64,000 nucleotides of DNA from Arthrobacter woluwensis (GTDB lineage: Bacteria; Actinomycetota; Actinomycetes; Actinomycetales; Micrococcaceae), in contig NZ_FNSN01000003.1 of NCBI RefSeq assembly GCF_900105345.1, positions 2,294,001 through 2,358,000 on the forward strand, written 5' to 3'. Below the pieces are notes generated by a model that was not told the DNA's origin, searched no databases, and saw only the letters and a list, made by a program, of their open reading frames with translations. Shown here in pieces: positions 36,480-47,975 of this stretch (positions are counted from its first letter, which is position 1; each line of letters opens with the position of its first letter). Both the position numbers and the translations under genes were made by a program.

Positions 36480-37402
36480 TCGTCGAACTTCCCAACACCA
36501 CCACCTCCAAGATCTCCAAGGAGATCACCAAGCTGCGGGAACAGGGCGGCGTCATCGCCCTCGGCCGTGTGCTCACCCTCGTGGTCCTCACCCGTAACGG
36601 GCTCGAGGACGAAGCCATCCAGGCCGCCAACGAGGCCAGCCGCGAACACCCGTGCCGCATCATCGTGCTCGCGGACGCGGGCGCCGAGGAACCGGACCGC
36701 CTGGACGCGGAGATCCGTGTCGGCGGCGACGCCGGCGCCTCCGAGGTGATCGTGCTGCGCGGCTATGGACGCCTCTCTGAGGAGAGCGAATCCCTCGTGT
36801 CCGCCCTTCTCCTGCCGGACGCTCCGATCGTCGCCTGGTGGCCACACGGAGCCCCGGAGGACGCCTCCGGAACGTCCATCGGCCGCATCGCCCACCGCCG
36901 CATCACCGATTCCGCGAACGAGGCGGATCCGGTGGCGGCGCTGGACAACATCCGGCGCACGTACCAGGCGGGTGACACGGACCTCGCCTGGACGCGTCTG
37001 ACGAACTGGCGCATCCAGCTCGCGGCGGCGTTCGATCAGGTGGACGACTCCCCCGTCACCGAGGTCGAGGTGGAGGGCGCCAGCGACTCCGCGAGCACCC
37101 TGCTGCTCGCCTCGTGGCTCGCCCTGGCCTTCGACGTCCCCGTGAAGATCGTCGAGGACCCCGCCGGCACCGGCATCCGTCGTGTGCTGATCCGTCGCCC
37201 GTCCGGCGACGTCCAGCTGCACCGCCCGGGCACCACCGTGGCGGAGCTGAGCCAGCCCGATCAGCCCCTGCAGCGGATCTCCCTCCCGCGTCGTGGCCTT
37301 CAGGACTGCCTCGCCGAAGAACTGCGCCGGCTGGACCCGGACGAGGTCTTCGGGGAAGTATTGACCGAAGGATTGCCTCGAATCGCGCAAAGGAGTGCCT
37401 GA
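36476..37402 (+). CDS. opcA: Glucose-6-phosphate dehydrogenase assembly protein OpcA
   Basis: A 308-residue protein required for full activity of Zwf in cyanobacteria and actinobacteria. The conserved N-terminal region (MIVELPNTTTSKISKEITKLREQGG) and the central PDAPIVAWWPHGAPEDASG block are typical. The C-terminal half has a DxTWxRLTxWR-like element (DTDLAWTRLTNWRIQLAAAFDQ). No catalytic motif is expected. It overlaps zwf by 4 bases and ends one base before the pgl start region. The tight coupling agrees with a chaperone-like role for Zwf. Confidence 0.95.
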   Translation: MIVELPNTTTSKISKEITKLREQGGVIALGRVLTLVVLTRNGLEDEAIQAANEASREHPCRIIVLADAGAEEPDRLDAEIRVGGDAGASEVIVLRGYGRLSEESESLVSALLLPDAPIVAWWPHGAPEDASGTSIGRIAHRRITDSANEADPVAALDNIRRTYQAGDTDLAWTRLTNWRIQLAAAFDQVDDSPVTEVEVEGASDSASTLLLASWLALAFDVPVKIVEDPAGTGIRRVLIRRPSGDVQLHRPGTTVAELSQPDQPLQRISLPRRGLQDCLAEELRRLDPDEVFGEVLTEGLPRIAQRSA

Positions 37403-37403
37403 G

Positions 37404-38222
37404 ATGACCCACGAACCACGGGTGAGCGTCCATCCCGACTCACAGGTCCTGATGGCGGCCATCGCCGCCCGGCTGGTCACCAAGCTGGTCGATGCCCAGG
37501 ACCGCTTCGGGGAGGCCACGGTGGTCCTCACGGGCGGCACCGTGGGCATCGGCACGCTGCGTGCCGTCGCCGAGTCGGCGGCCGCTCCGGCGGTCAACTG
37601 GCGCCGGGTCAACTTCTGGTGGGGTGACGAGCGCTTCGTCGGCGCCGAGGATGCGGACCGCAACGCCGTCCAGGCACAGAAGGCTCTTCTGGACAGCCTG
37701 GACCTGGATCCCGAGCGCGTGCACGTGCCGGGCTCCTCGGATGAGTTCGACTCGGTCGACGACGCCGCGGCGGACTATGCGCGCCGTCTGGCCGAGGCGG
37801 CCGCGGCCGAGCACGCCGCGGACTATTCGGATCAGCGCCCCGACGTCGCTCCGGCGCTCCCCCGCTTCGACGTCCTCCTCCTCGGCGTCGGCCCCGACGC
37901 GCACGTCGCGTCGCTCTTCCCGGAGATGGCCGGCATCCGCGAGAAGGAGGCCCTCGTGGTAGGTGTCCAGGACTCCCCCAAGCCGCCGCCGCAGCGGATC
38001 TCCCTGACCCTGCCCGCCATCAACACGGCGGACGAGGTCTGGATGGTCGTGGCCGGCGATGACAAGGCCGGAGCCGTCGGGCTCGCCCTGGCCGGCGCCG
38101 GCACCGTGCAGGTCCCTGCGGCCGGTCCCCGAGGCCGGAACCGCACCCTGTGGCTGATCGACGAGGCCGCTGCCGCCAAGGTTCCCGAGAACCTGGTGCA
38201 CAAGGAGCCTCGCGGGCTCTGA
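37404..38222 (+). CDS. pgl: 6-phosphogluconolactonase
   Basis: A 272-residue hydrolase that opens 6-phosphogluconolactone. It belongs to the NagB/DevB-like family: VVLTGGTVGIGTLRAVAE near 40, WRRVNFWWGDERFVGAEDADRNAVQA near 70, and DVLLLGVGPDAHVASLFPEM near 155. These include the conserved GDER and GxDxHxxSLFP elements. The ATG at 37404 is chosen over GTG 37395 because AAAGGAG stands 8 bases before it. It closes the tkt-tal-pgi-zwf-opcA-pgl operon. No gnd gene for the next oxidative step follows; the operon ends at a strong terminator. Confidence 0.95.
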   Translation: MTHEPRVSVHPDSQVLMAAIAARLVTKLVDAQDRFGEATVVLTGGTVGIGTLRAVAESAAAPAVNWRRVNFWWGDERFVGAEDADRNAVQAQKALLDSLDLDPERVHVPGSSDEFDSVDDAAADYARRLAEAAAAEHAADYSDQRPDVAPALPRFDVLLLGVGPDAHVASLFPEMAGIREKEALVVGVQDSPKPPPQRISLTLPAINTADEVWMVVAGDDKAGAVGLALAGAGTVQVPAAGPRGRNRTLWLIDEAAAAKVPENLVHKEPRGL

Positions 38223-38237
38223 CGCACGGCGCACACG

Positions 38238-38275
38238 ACGAAGGGGTGGCGAGCTGCGGCTCGCCACCCCTTCGT
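38238..38275 (+). terminator. Terminator of the pentose phosphate operon
   Basis: A perfect 16-bp stem (38238-38253 with 38260-38275) with a 6-base loop begins 16 bases after the pgl stop codon. It faces the secG terminator 48 bases away. Confidence 0.86.
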
Positions 38276-38323
38276 GGTTCCCAGGCCCGGCAAGCAGGCC
38301 GTTTCCCTGAGCTACTTAACGAC

Positions 38324-38354
38324 GAAGGCCCCCGGCGTCACGCCGGGGGCCTTC
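38324..38354 (-). terminator. Terminator of the gap-pgk-tpiA-secG cluster
   Basis: A perfect 14-bp stem (38324-38337 with 38341-38354) closes a 3-base loop, 18 bases downstream of the secG stop on the minus strand. Confidence 0.84.
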
Positions 38355-38371
38355 CGAGTCGCTGCGGCCGG

Positions 38372-38626
38372 TCAGCTGGCAGCGCCGTTGAACTTCATGA
38401 TCAGGCCGAGGCCGATGATCACCACGGCCCAGGTCACGCCCAGGATCACCGTGAAACGGTTCAGGTTCCGCTCGGCGACACCGGAGGAGTTCAGGCCGGA
38501 AGTCATGCCGCCGCCGAACATGTCGGACAGACCGCCACCGCGGCCCTTATGCAGGAGGATCAGGAGAGTGAGGAGGAAGCTCGTCACTCCCAGGAGGATC
38601 TGCAGGATGACTTGGAGAACGCCCAC
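38372..38626 (-). CDS. secG: Preprotein translocase subunit SecG
   Basis: An 84-residue membrane protein of the SecYEG channel. Two hydrophobic helices (about 3-22 and 58-78) flank the conserved cytosolic HKGRGGGLSDMFGGGM loop. I start it at the GTG at 38626 (GVLQVILQILLG), 6 bases after AAAGG; the longer open frame adds residues that are antisense to the tpiA end and unlike SecG. It lies 40 bases after tpiA. The gap-pgk-tpiA-secG order is standard in actinobacteria. Confidence 0.95.
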   Translation of the reverse strand: MGVLQVILQILLGVTSFLLTLLILLHKGRGGGLSDMFGGGMTSGLNSSGVAERNLNRFTVILGVTWAVVIIGLGLIMKFNGAAS

Positions 38627-38666
38627 AACGGCCTTTCTGCGTCGATGAGGTGAGGAACGCTGCCGG

Positions 38667-39467
38667 CTAGGCGCCGGCGTGCTCCTCGAACCTGACAATG
38701 TTAGCAAACTCAGCTGCATCCAGGCTGGCACCGCCGACCAACACGCCGTCGACGTCGGCCTGGCCGAGGATCGCGGCCGCGTTGGCGGCCTTCACCGAAC
38801 CGCCGTACAGCAGGCGGGTCTTCGCGGCCACCTCGGCGCCGAAGAGCTCGGTGAGCTCGGCGCGGATCGCCTGGCACATCTCCTGAGCATCCTCGGGGCC
38901 GGCGACCTCACCGGTTCCGATGGCCCAGACGGGCTCGTACGCGACCACGAGTTCGGCGGCCTGCTCGGCGCTGAGACCCGCGACGTCGGCGCGGAGCTGC
39001 GTCAGCGTGTGCTCGACGTGCGTGCCGGCCTGGCGGATCTCGAGCCCTTCACCCACGCAGAGCACGGGGATGAGCGAGTGGCGGTAGGCGGCCTGCACCT
39101 TGGCGTTGAGGACCTCGTCGCTCTCACCGTGGATCGTGCGGCGCTCACTGTGGCCCACCAGGACGTAACGGCAGCCCAGCTTGTTCAGGAAGTCACCGGA
39201 GATGTCACCGGTGTAGGCGCCCGAGTCGTACTGCGAGAGGTCCTGACCGCCGTACTCGATGTCCAGGTCGTCACCCTGCACGAGGGTCTGCACGCCGCGC
39301 AGATCGGTGAACGGCGGGAACACCGCCACCTCGACCCGCTGGTAGTCGTGCTTCTTGTCCTCCAGGGTCCAGGCCAGCTTCTGCAGGAGCGCGATGCCCT
39401 GTAGGTGGTCCATGTTCATCTTCCAGTTGCCGGCGATGAGCGGCGTGCGCTCGGGGGTGGTGGTCAC
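38667..39467 (-). CDS. tpiA: Triosephosphate isomerase
   Basis: A 266-residue TIM-barrel enzyme that interconverts dihydroxyacetone phosphate and glyceraldehyde 3-phosphate. Substrate-binding GNWKMNMD is near residue 14, the His in [10 protein letters not shown] near 100, and the catalytic Glu in [16 protein letters not shown] near 175. The flexible phosphate loop follows ([16 protein letters not shown]), and GGSVKAANA and [13 protein letters not shown] close the barrel. pgk ends 81 bases upstream behind a hairpin, so read-through or a separate promoter must supply tpiA. Confidence 0.97.
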   Translation of the reverse strand: MTTTPERTPLIAGNWKMNMDHLQGIALLQKLAWTLEDKKHDYQRVEVAVFPPFTDLRGVQTLVQGDDLDIEYGGQDLSQYDSGAYTGDISGDFLNKLGCRYVLVGHSERRTIHGESDEVLNAKVQAAYRHSLIPVLCVGEGLEIRQAGTHVEHTLTQLRADVAGLSAEQAAELVVAYEPVWAIGTGEVAGPEDAQEMCQAIRAELTELFGAEVAAKTRLLYGGSVKAANAAAILGQADVDGVLVGGASLDAAEFANIVRFEEHAGA

Positions 39468-39509
39468 AATGGCCTCCGTGACTGTCGAGGGGATGATGTG
39501 GGTGGGACA

Positions 39510-39542
39510 GGAAAGGCCGCGGCTCGGCGCCGCGGCCTTTCC
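39510..39542 (-). terminator. Hairpin between pgk and tpiA
   Basis: A perfect 13-bp stem (39510-39522 with 39530-39542) with a 7-base loop begins 6 bases after the pgk stop on the minus strand. It may be a partial terminator or an mRNA-processing/stability element that sets different levels of pgk and tpiA. Confidence 0.75.
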
Positions 39543-39548
39543 CGTTCC

Positions 39549-40775
39549 TCAGCGGTCCAGAACGCTCAGACCAGGAAGTTCCTTGCCTTCAAGGTATTCC
39601 AGGCTCGCGCCACCGCCGGTGGAGATGTGGCCGAACTGGTCATCGGAGAAACCGAGGGTGCGCACGGCCGCGGCGGAATCGCCACCGCCGACCACCGTGA
39701 AGCCGTCGGTCTCGGTGAGCGCCTGAGCGATCGCCCGGGTGCCCTGGGAGAACGCCTCGAACTCGAAGACCCCCATGGGACCGTTCCAGAAGACCGTCTT
39801 GGCGCCACGGATGTGCTCGGCGAAAGCCGCCGCGGTGTCCGGTCCGATGTCCAGGCCGATGCCGGAGGCGCCGAAGGCGCTCTCCTCGATGGCACTCGCG
39901 GGAACGACCTCGTGCTCGGCGTCGGCGGCGAAGCGGCTCGCCACCACGACGTCGGTCGGCACCACGAAGCGGCTGCCGGCGGCCTCGGCGCGGGCCAGGT
40001 AGTCCTGGACCACCGGGATCTGGTCCTCCTCCAGGAGGCTGGATCCGACCTTGTACCCGGCTGCGGCCAGGAAGGTGAAGAGCATGCCGCCACCCACCAG
40101 GAGCGTGTCCGCCTTGCCGATGAGGTTGTCGATGACCGCCAGCTTGTCCGAGACCTTGGAGCCGCCCAGGACCACCACGTACGGGCGCTCCGGGGAGACG
40201 GTCAGCTTCTGCAGCACCTCCACCTCGGTCCTGACCAGATCACCCTGGTAGGACGGGAGGATCGTTGCGATGTCATAAACGCTGGCGTGCTTGCGGTGCA
40301 CGGCGCCGAACGCGTCGTCCACGTACGCGCCGTTCTCTCCGGTCAGCGCGGCGAGCTCGGCGGCGAAGGCCTGGCGCTCGGCGTCGTCCTTGCTGGTCTC
40401 GCGCGGATCGAAACGCACGTTCTCCAGCACCAGGACCTCGCCGTCCGCGAGCTTCGCGGAGAGGTCCTGCGCCGAAGCGCCCACGGTGTCCGCGGCGAGG
40501 CTGACCGGGAAGCCGGCCAGCTCGGCCAGGCGGTCCACTGCCGGCTTGAGGGAGTACTTCTCCTCGGGAGCGCCCTTGGGGCGGCCGAGGTGAGCGGAGA
40601 CGAGGACGCGGGCGCCGCCGTCGACCAGCTTCTGAAGGACCGGGAGTGAGGCGCGGATGCGGCCGTCGTCTGTCACTGAAGAGCCGTCGAGCGGCACGTT
40701 CAGGTCACTTCGGACCAGAACGTGCCGCCCGCGGACACCTTCAGCGAGGAGCTCGTTGAGGGTGTGAGACGTCAT
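39549..40775 (-). CDS. pgk: Phosphoglycerate kinase
   Basis: A 408-residue enzyme that makes ATP from 1,3-bisphosphoglycerate. It has the N-terminal substrate site [12 protein letters not shown] near 25, the basic patch SAHLGRPKG near 60, [10 protein letters not shown] near 118, and the hinge and nucleotide domain with [23 protein letters not shown] and the C-terminal [15 protein letters not shown]. Length is normal for the family. gap ends 10 bases upstream on the same strand, and a hairpin follows downstream. Confidence 0.97.
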   Translation of the reverse strand: MTSHTLNELLAEGVRGRHVLVRSDLNVPLDGSSVTDDGRIRASLPVLQKLVDGGARVLVSAHLGRPKGAPEEKYSLKPAVDRLAELAGFPVSLAADTVGASAQDLSAKLADGEVLVLENVRFDPRETSKDDAERQAFAAELAALTGENGAYVDDAFGAVHRKHASVYDIATILPSYQGDLVRTEVEVLQKLTVSPERPYVVVLGGSKVSDKLAVIDNLIGKADTLLVGGGMLFTFLAAAGYKVGSSLLEEDQIPVVQDYLARAEAAGSRFVVPTDVVVASRFAADAEHEVVPASAIEESAFGASGIGLDIGPDTAAAFAEHIRGAKTVFWNGPMGVFEFEAFSQGTRAIAQALTETDGFTVVGGGDSAAAVRTLGFSDDQFGHISTGGGASLEYLEGKELPGLSVLDR

Positions 40776-40785
40776 GATTTAGAGC

Positions 40786-41949
<1,164 letters not shown>

Positions 41950-42028
41950 TTACGTTTAATGCGGGTGTCCGGGGCAAGTGACCGCGCGGGGCGGGCGGCA
42001 AAAGTGAGCTATATTACGGCACGGAAAA

Positions 42029-42054
42029 GCCCCGCCCGGCAGGCCGGACGGGGC
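42029..42054 (-). terminator. Terminator after sodA
   Basis: An 11-bp stem with one mismatch (42029-42039 with 42044-42054) and a 4-base loop lies 18 bases after the sodA stop. On the minus strand it is followed by CTTTTC, a short U tract. Confidence 0.75.
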
Positions 42055-42071
42055 GTGAATTCCCGGGGTGA

Positions 42072-42698
42072 TCAGGACAGGGTGATCAGCTTGGAAGCGC
42101 CGTTGCGGGCCGCCTCGAAGCGCTCGGCCACATCGGCCCAGTTCACGATGTTCCAGAACGCCTTGACGTAGTCGGCCTTGACGTTCACGTAGTCCAGGTA
42201 GAAGGCGTGCTCCCACATGTCGAGCATGAGCAGCGGGGTCGTGCCGACGGCGACGTTGCCCTGCTGATCGTAGAGCTGCTCGATGAGCAGGTTGCCACCG
42301 ATGGGCTCGTAGGCGAGGAAGGCCCAGCCGGAACCCTGCAGCGCGAGAGCCGCGGCGGTGAACTGCGCACGGAAGGCGTCGAAGGAGCCGAAGGCGTCAT
42401 CGATCGCGGCGGCCAGCTCACCTTCGGGCTTGTCGCCTCCGTCCGGGGAGAGGTTCTTCCAGAACACGGAGTGGTTGGTGTGTCCACCGGTGTGGAACGC
42501 CAGATCCTTGGAGAGACGGTTGATGTTGGCGAAGTCGTTCTTTTCACGGGCTTCGGCGAGACCGGCCAGTGCGGCGTTGGCGCCGGCGACGTAGGCAGCG
42601 TGGTGCTTGTCGTGGTGCAGCTCCATGATGCGAGCCGAGATGTACGGCTCGAGCGCCGCGTAGTCGTAGCCCAGTTCCGGGAGTACGTACTCAGACAC
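42072..42698 (-). CDS. sodA: Superoxide dismutase, Fe/Mn type
   Basis: A 208-residue cytoplasmic enzyme that removes superoxide. Metal ligands are seen in [12 protein letters not shown] (first His) and [13 protein letters not shown] (second His). The C-terminal [19 protein letters not shown] supplies Asp and His. Mn or Fe preference cannot be decided. I start it at GTG 42698 ([10 protein letters not shown]), 5 bases after GGAGG, in place of the four-residue longer frame. It lies between whiA and gap, an accessory position in an otherwise conserved region. Upstream, TTGAC-TTGTT-GTCAA (42734-42748) is a small palindrome in its probable promoter. Confidence 0.95.
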   Translation of the reverse strand: MSEYVLPELGYDYAALEPYISARIMELHHDKHHAAYVAGANAALAGLAEAREKNDFANINRLSKDLAFHTGGHTNHSVFWKNLSPDGGDKPEGELAAAIDDAFGSFDAFRAQFTAAALALQGSGWAFLAYEPIGGNLLIEQLYDQQGNVAVGTTPLLMLDMWEHAFYLDYVNVKADYVKAFWNIVNWADVAERFEAARNGASKLITLS

Positions 42699-42858
42699 TG
42701 ATTCCTCCAAACGTTAGGACACGGGTCCTTGTGTTGACTTGTTGTCAATCCGGGAATCGCTCCCCGGAAATCTGTGAGGCATGGCCCCTGACTGGCACAA
42801 CACCGCGCCCAGCCCGGGCATTCCACGCACTACTTCATGTGACGACCAGGCCTTTTGT

Positions 42859-43839
42859 CTATTCGTCCAGCATCTCGGCTGTCACATTCGCCTCCGTACT
42901 CGGGATGCCGAGCTCGGCGGCACGCTTGTCCGCCATGGCCAGCAGGCGCCTGATGCGCCCCGCGATCGCGTCCTTCGTCATGGGCGGGTCGGCCAGCCGG
43001 CCGAGCTCGTCGAGGCTCGCGTTCTTGTGGGCCACCCTCAGTTCACCAGCGTACTTGAGGTGGTCCGGCACGTCTTCCCCCAGGATGTGGAGGGCACGCT
43101 CCACGCGCGCGCCGGCGGCGACGGCGGCCTGCGCCGAACGGCGGAGGTTGGCGTCGTCGAAGTTCGCGAGGCGGTTCGCGGTGGCGCGCACCTCCTTGCG
43201 CATGCGGCGCTCCTCCCAGACCATCAGGGCGTCGTGCGCGCCCATGCGGGTGAGCAGCGCGGCGATGGTGTCGCCGTCGCGGATCACGACGCGGTCCACG
43301 CCGCGCACCTCACGCGCCTTCGCGGCCAGGCCCAGCCGGCGGGCGGAGCCCACCAGCGCCAGCGCGGCCTCCGGTCCGGGACAGGTGATCTCCAGAGCGG
43401 AGGACCGGCCCGGCTCGGTCAGGGAACCGTGGGCCAGGAACGCGCCGCGCCAGACGGCTTCTGCGTCCGCCGCGGAGCCGTTCACGACGACGGGCGGCAG
43501 CCCCCGCACGGGCCGTCCGCGGGAGTCCAGCAGCCCGGTCTGGCGGGCCAGCGATTCACCGTCCACGACCACGCGCACGACGTACCGTGAGCCCCGCCGC
43601 AGGCCACCCCCGGACACCACGATGATCTCACTCTGATGGCCGTACACCTCGAAGATGGCGGCCCGGAGCCGGCGCGCGGTGGCGGCGAGGTCCACTTCGG
43701 CCTCGATCACGATCCTGCCGGAGATGATGTGCAGTCCCCCGGCGAAGCGCAGCAGAGCGGAGACCTCGGCCTTGCGTTCCGAGACCTTCTTCACGTCCAG
43801 CCGGGACAGTTCTTCCTTGACGGATGCGGTCAGCGCCAC
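42859..43839 (-). CDS. whiA: DNA-binding protein WhiA
   Basis: A 326-residue protein with an N-terminal LAGLIDADG-homing-endonuclease-like fold and a C-terminal helix-turn-helix ([38 protein letters not shown]). It controls sporulation in Streptomyces and division-related functions in other Gram-positives; non-sporulating actinobacteria keep it. The GTG at 43839 ([15 protein letters not shown]) follows AGGAG by 5 bases. The frame is open far upstream through yvcK, without homology. The order uvrC-rapZ-yvcK-whiA is conserved across Gram-positive bacteria, and yvcK ends 8 bases before this start. Confidence 0.96.
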   Translation of the reverse strand: MALTASVKEELSRLDVKKVSERKAEVSALLRFAGGLHIISGRIVIEAEVDLAATARRLRAAIFEVYGHQSEIIVVSGGGLRRGSRYVVRVVVDGESLARQTGLLDSRGRPVRGLPPVVVNGSAADAEAVWRGAFLAHGSLTEPGRSSALEITCPGPEAALALVGSARRLGLAAKAREVRGVDRVVIRDGDTIAALLTRMGAHDALMVWEERRMRKEVRATANRLANFDDANLRRSAQAAVAAGARVERALHILGEDVPDHLKYAGELRVAHKNASLDELGRLADPPMTKDAIAGRIRRLLAMADKRAAELGIPSTEANVTAEMLDE

Positions 43840-43847
43840 ACGTGCTC

Positions 43848-44864
43848 CTATTTCCTGTTGAAAACTTCGTGATAGGCGGTGGCCAGCCGCAGCGGGTCGT
43901 GCACCGCGGCGGAGCGCGGGCTCCGCACGGTGGCCAGATGGACTTCGGCTCCCAGACGGCCGGCCTCGGCGATGAACTCCTCGCGGTCGCCCACGGAATC
44001 CGGATCCGCGATCACCACGTCGAAACCGACTTCGGGGGCGTACTCGCGCAGCACGCGCAGGTGATCGGCGGCGCTCATGCCCACCGTCTCCTTGGTCTCC
44101 GTGGTCAGGTTCATGGCCAGGGCCCGCCGCGCCGGCGTGCTCGCCAGCGCCGAACGCATCTCCGGCAGCAGCAGATGCGGCAGCACCGAGGTGTACCAGG
44201 ACCCTGGTCCGAGGACCACCCAGTCCGCGAGCTCGATCGCGCTCAGGGCCTCCGCACAGGCCGGAGCGTCCTGCGGGATGAGCCGGACGTTCTCCAGCTC
44301 CCCCGCGACGGCGCACTGGGCCTGACCGCGGATCGTGCGCGAACCGGTCTCGCCATCCGTACCGGGGATCTTCGCCTCCCCCTCGATGGTCAGCGGGACG
44401 GTGGACATCGGCAGGACCTGACCGCGGGCGCCCAGAAGGGCTCCGGCCCACTTGAGACCGTCCACGGGATTGCCCAGCAGCTCCCACAGCGTGATGATGA
44501 GGAGGTTGCCCATGGCGTGCTCGTCGAGGGCGCCACTGCCCCCGGGACGCCCCCGGAACCGGTGCTGCATGACGTCACGCCAGGTGCGTCCCCAGTCGGT
44601 GTCGTCGCAGAGCGCCGCCAGCGCCATGCGGAGGTCGCCGGGAGGGAGGACGCCGAAGTCCTGGCGCAGACGGCCGGACGAGCCGCCGTCGTCGGCCACG
44701 GTCACGACCGCCGTGAGCGAGGTGGTGAGCAGGCGCAGCGCGCTCAGGGTGGCGGACAGCCCATGGCCGCCACCCAGGGCCACCACGGCGGGGCCGGCGC
44801 CATCCTGAGCTGCGGCGCGGCCACCCGGTGGGACCAGCGGGAGCTGGCCGGTGAAGATCGTCAC
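43848..44864 (-). CDS. yvcK: YvcK family gluconeogenesis factor (CofD-like, UDP-sugar binding)
   Basis: A 338-residue cytoplasmic protein related in fold to CofD. Relatives bind UDP-N-acetylglucosamine and are needed for cell-wall regulation and growth on gluconeogenic carbon sources. The nucleotide loop is [16 protein letters not shown] at about 30-45, followed by [31 protein letters not shown] and [13 protein letters not shown]. The [22 protein letters not shown] block is also typical. The start is GTG at 44864, overlapping the rapZ stop by one base (TAGTG). In actinobacteria its homologue CuvA (Rv1422) is a kinase target; no such control can be read here. Confidence 0.94.
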   Translation of the reverse strand: MTIFTGQLPLVPPGGRAAAQDGAGPAVVALGGGHGLSATLSALRLLTTSLTAVVTVADDGGSSGRLRQDFGVLPPGDLRMALAALCDDTDWGRTWRDVMQHRFRGRPGGSGALDEHAMGNLLIITLWELLGNPVDGLKWAGALLGARGQVLPMSTVPLTIEGEAKIPGTDGETGSRTIRGQAQCAVAGELENVRLIPQDAPACAEALSAIELADWVVLGPGSWYTSVLPHLLLPEMRSALASTPARRALAMNLTTETKETVGMSAADHLRVLREYAPEVGFDVVIADPDSVGDREEFIAEAGRLGAEVHLATVRSPRSAAVHDPLRLATAYHEVFNRK

Positions 44865-45793
44865 TATTCGCGCCCCAGGTCTCGGTGGCTCGTGTTGACC
44901 GTGACGTTGGGCAGCTGGGCGAGGCGCTTCGACAGTTCCTCGGACATCGCCACGGACCGGTGTTTGCCGCCCGTGCAGCCGACGGCGATGGTGGCGTAGT
45001 GCTTGTTCTCGCGGCGGTAGCCCGCCAGGACGGGTTCCAGGGCCTTGACGTAGCTCTCCAGGAACTCCTCCGCGCCGGACGCGGCCAGGACGTAGTCCCG
45101 GACATCCTCGTCCTGGCCCGTGTGCGGACGGAGCTCGGGGATCCAGTGGGGGTTGGGCAGGAACCGGACGTCGGCGACGTAGTTCGCGTCCACGGGCAGG
45201 CCGTACTTGAACCCGAAGCTCATGACGTTGAGACGGAGCACCACGGGCCCCGAGTCGGTGAAGAGATCGGTGACCGCGCTGGCCAGACCGTGCACGTTCA
45301 GCGAGGAGGTGTCCAGCACGATGTCGGCCTTGTGGCGCAGATCCTTGAGCAGTTCGCGCTCAGCGGCGATCCCGTCCAGGATCCGGCCGCCGTTCTGCAG
45401 CGGATGCGGTCGGCGTCCCTGCTCGAAGCGGCGCACGAGCACCTCGTCGGAGGCGTCCAGGAACAGGACCTGGTACTTGATGCCGCTCGCGGACAGCGTG
45501 TTGAGGGACTCGAGGATGTTCGCGGAGAGCCCCTTGCTGCGGAGGTCGACGACGGCCGCGAGCTTCGGGATCGCCGGCCCGGCGTGGGAGACGATCTCGG
45601 TGAGCATGTTGAGCATCTTCGGCGGGATGTTGTCCACGACGTACCAGCCGTGGTCCTCCAGCGCATCCGCAGCCGTGCTGCGCCCCGCGCCGGACATGCC
45701 GGTGATGATCAGCAGCTCGGCGTTGTGCTCCTGGGCGCCGTGCTCCTGGGCCGCGCCCTCTGCGGCGGGACTGGTCACTTCTGCGTCCGACAT
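44864..45793 (-). CDS. rapZ: RNase adapter protein RapZ (GTP-binding, YvcJ family)
   Basis: A 309-residue nucleotide-binding protein. The P-loop is GMSGAGRS at 32-39, with Arg in place of the common Lys, as is usual in actinobacterial members. Next come [17 protein letters not shown] and the Walker B-like VVDLRSKG. The C-terminal domain that binds RNA or sugar ligands in E. coli has [25 protein letters not shown] and [20 protein letters not shown] choose ATG 45793, preceded by AGGAAC, over an ATG 12 codons upstream. A -10-like TAGGCT lies at 45857-45862. E. coli RapZ controls glucosamine synthesis; the actinobacterial function is less clear. Confidence 0.93.
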   Translation of the reverse strand: MSDAEVTSPAAEGAAQEHGAQEHNAELLIITGMSGAGRSTAADALEDHGWYVVDNIPPKMLNMLTEIVSHAGPAIPKLAAVVDLRSKGLSANILESLNTLSASGIKYQVLFLDASDEVLVRRFEQGRRPHPLQNGGRILDGIAAERELLKDLRHKADIVLDTSSLNVHGLASAVTDLFTDSGPVVLRLNVMSFGFKYGLPVDANYVADVRFLPNPHWIPELRPHTGQDEDVRDYVLAASGAEEFLESYVKALEPVLAGYRRENKHYATIAVGCTGGKHRSVAMSEELSKRLAQLPNVTVNTSHRDLGRE

Positions 45794-45879
45794 GGGGGTT
45801 CCTGCTCCTTGGATCAGTGCGTCCGGCACCGCCGGCCCGGCGACGCGGCTGCCTCAAGCCTAGCGAACTTTCCCGACGC

Positions 45880-47955
45880 TCAGGGCTCGAGGATCTCACC
45901 GGTGGTGTAGTTCACGGCCGGGACCTCATCGGCGCTCTCGCGGGTGAGGTGGGCGTGGATGGCGGTGGCCAGGACCGTGCCGATGCCCTTGACCTCGCAC
46001 AGTTCCTCGACCGTGGCGGCCCGCATCTTCTTGACCGACCCGAAGTGGGACAGCAGCGCCTTCCGCTTGCTCTCTCCGAGGCCCGGGACGCCGTCCAGCG
46101 CGGACGCGGTCATGGCCTTGCCGCGCCGCTGGCGATGGAAGGTGATCGCGAAGCGGTGCGCCTCGTCACGGATGCGCTGCAGCAGGTAGAGACCCTGCGA
46201 GGCACGCGGCAGGATCACGGGGAAGTCGCTGTCGGGCAGCCAGACCTCCTCGAGCCGCTTGGCCAGACCGACGACCCGCACCTCGGTGATGCCGAGCGCA
46301 TCGAGCGCGCGCTGGGCCGCCGCCACCTGGGGCTTGCCGCCGTCGACGACGACGAGGTTCGGCGGGTAGGCGAACTTGCCGGGCTGCACGGGGACGCCGA
46401 GAGCGGCCACCTCGGGCGCTGGGCTTTCAGGCGCTGGGCTTACGGACACTGGGCTTTCGGGCACTGGGCTTTCGGACGCAGCGCTGTCAGGCGCAGCGCT
46501 GTCAGTCCCGCCGCCGTCGTCGTCGGCCCGGCCCAGCGTCTCGGGGACGTGGACACGGTCACGCAGATAGGCCTTGAAACGTCGCGTCAAGACGTCGTCC
46601 ATGGCGGCGGTGTCATCGTGCGCGGCGGCGCCCGTGATGGTGAACTTCCGGTACTCGCTCTTGCGCGGCAGGCCGTCCTCGACCACCACCATGGAGCCCA
46701 CGACGTTCGTGCCCTGGACGTGGGAGATGTCGAAGCACTCGATGCGCAGCGGCGGCTCGTCGAGTTCGAGCGCCTCCTGGAGTTCCTGGATGGCGAGAGA
46801 ACGGGTCGTGATGTCCCCGGCCCGGCGGGTCTTGTGGAGTTTGAGCGCTTGTTCGGCGTTCGTCCGCACGGTCTCCATGAGCTGGGCCTTGTCACCCCGC
46901 TGCGGAACGCGGATCTCCACGCGGCTGCCCCGGAGGCCGCTCAGCCATTCACCGAGCTGCGCCGGATCCGGCGGCAGCACAGGGACCAGGACTTCGCGCG
47001 GGATGCGGTCCGTGTTGCCCGCCTCTTCGCCATAGGCCTGCTGAAGGAGGTGCTCGATCAGGTCCGCGGGCGTGGTGTCCTCGACCTTCTCGACCACCCA
47101 GCCCTGCTGGGACCGGATCCGGCCGCCCCGGACGCGGAACACCTGGACGGACGCCTCGAGTTCGTCCTCGTGGATGGCGAAGAGGTCGGCGTCGGTCGAG
47201 TCGGCCAGCACCACGGCGTTGCGTTCGAACACCTTGCGCATGGCGGCGATGTCATCACGGATCCGTGCGGCCTGCTCGTAGTTGAGCTCCGCGACGGCGT
47301 CCTTCATCTCCCGCTCCAGGCGGCGGAGGAAGCGACCGGCCTCTCCGCTCATGAAGGAGCAGAAGTCCTCCGCGAGGGCCCGGTGGTCCTCCTCGCTGAT
47401 GCGCCCGACGCACGGGGCCGAACACTTGTCGATGTACCCGAGCAGGCAGGGCCGGCCACTGGCCTCAGCGCGCCGGAACACCCCGGCGCTGCAGCTCCGG
47501 ACCGGGAACACCCGCAGCAGGGTGTCCATGGTCTCGCGGATGGCGCCGGCCGTGTACGGGCCGAAGTACTTGGCGCCCTTCCGGCGTTCGCCGCGCATCA
47601 CCTGCACGCGGGGGAACTTCTCCCCCATCGTGACGGCCAGGTAGGGGTAGCTCTTGTCGTCGCGGAACACGACGTTGTACCGCGGCTTGAACTCCTTGAT
47701 CCAGGTGTATTCCAGCTGGAGGGATTCGAGCTCACTGCCCACCACGGTCCACTCGACGCTCGACGCGGCGTGGACCATCGCATAGGTCTTCGGGGTGAGG
47801 CCCGCGGGCTTGGCGAAATAGGAGTTCAGGCGCGAACGGAGGCTCTTCGCCTTGCCCACGTAGATGACCCGCCCGTGCTGGTCACGGAAGCGGTAGACCC
47901 CGGGTTCGGTGGGGATCTCGCCCGTCCTGGGCCGGTAGCTGGCCGGATCCGCCAT
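45880..47955 (-). CDS. uvrC: Excinuclease ABC subunit C
   Basis: UvrC makes both incisions around DNA damage with UvrB. The 691-residue protein has the GIY-YIG nuclease ([31 protein letters not shown], 18-50), a cysteine cluster region ([14 protein letters not shown]) and the UVR domain near 210-245. The RNase H-like nuclease has [21 protein letters not shown] near 410 and [17 protein letters not shown] near 535. A C-terminal helix-hairpin-helix pair closes it ([21 protein letters not shown]). Between the two parts of the RNase H domain sits a repeat-derived insert (about 484-513). The ATG at 47955 follows GGAGGAG. Confidence 0.97.
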   Translation of the reverse strand: MADPASYRPRTGEIPTEPGVYRFRDQHGRVIYVGKAKSLRSRLNSYFAKPAGLTPKTYAMVHAASSVEWTVVGSELESLQLEYTWIKEFKPRYNVVFRDDKSYPYLAVTMGEKFPRVQVMRGERRKGAKYFGPYTAGAIRETMDTLLRVFPVRSCSAGVFRRAEASGRPCLLGYIDKCSAPCVGRISEEDHRALAEDFCSFMSGEAGRFLRRLEREMKDAVAELNYEQAARIRDDIAAMRKVFERNAVVLADSTDADLFAIHEDELEASVQVFRVRGGRIRSQQGWVVEKVEDTTPADLIEHLLQQAYGEEAGNTDRIPREVLVPVLPPDPAQLGEWLSGLRGSRVEIRVPQRGDKAQLMETVRTNAEQALKLHKTRRAGDITTRSLAIQELQEALELDEPPLRIECFDISHVQGTNVVGSMVVVEDGLPRKSEYRKFTITGAAAHDDTAAMDDVLTRRFKAYLRDRVHVPETLGRADDDGGGTDSAAPDSAASESPVPESPVSVSPAPESPAPEVAALGVPVQPGKFAYPPNLVVVDGGKPQVAAAQRALDALGITEVRVVGLAKRLEEVWLPDSDFPVILPRASQGLYLLQRIRDEAHRFAITFHRQRRGKAMTASALDGVPGLGESKRKALLSHFGSVKKMRAATVEELCEVKGIGTVLATAIHAHLTRESADEVPAVNYTTGEILEP
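46416..46505 (-). repeat. Six 15-bp tandem repeats (minisatellite) inside uvrC
   Basis: Six units start at 46416, 46431, 46446, 46461, 46476 and 46491, each 15 bases. The first four share TGGGCTT and the last two share GCAGCGCTGTCAG. They encode six pentapeptides of the form [DEV]S[AP][AV][PS]. The unit is a multiple of three, so copy changes keep the frame. The insert falls in a surface loop between two blocks of the nuclease domain. Confidence 0.85.
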
Positions 47956-47975
47956 GGCTCCTCCGCTTCTCTAGA

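Noticed and set aside
42859-44487. 542-residue frame that would fuse a long N-terminus to whiA
   Set aside because: The extra sequence is yvcK read in another frame. A GTG with AGGAG at 43839 gives a normal-length WhiA.
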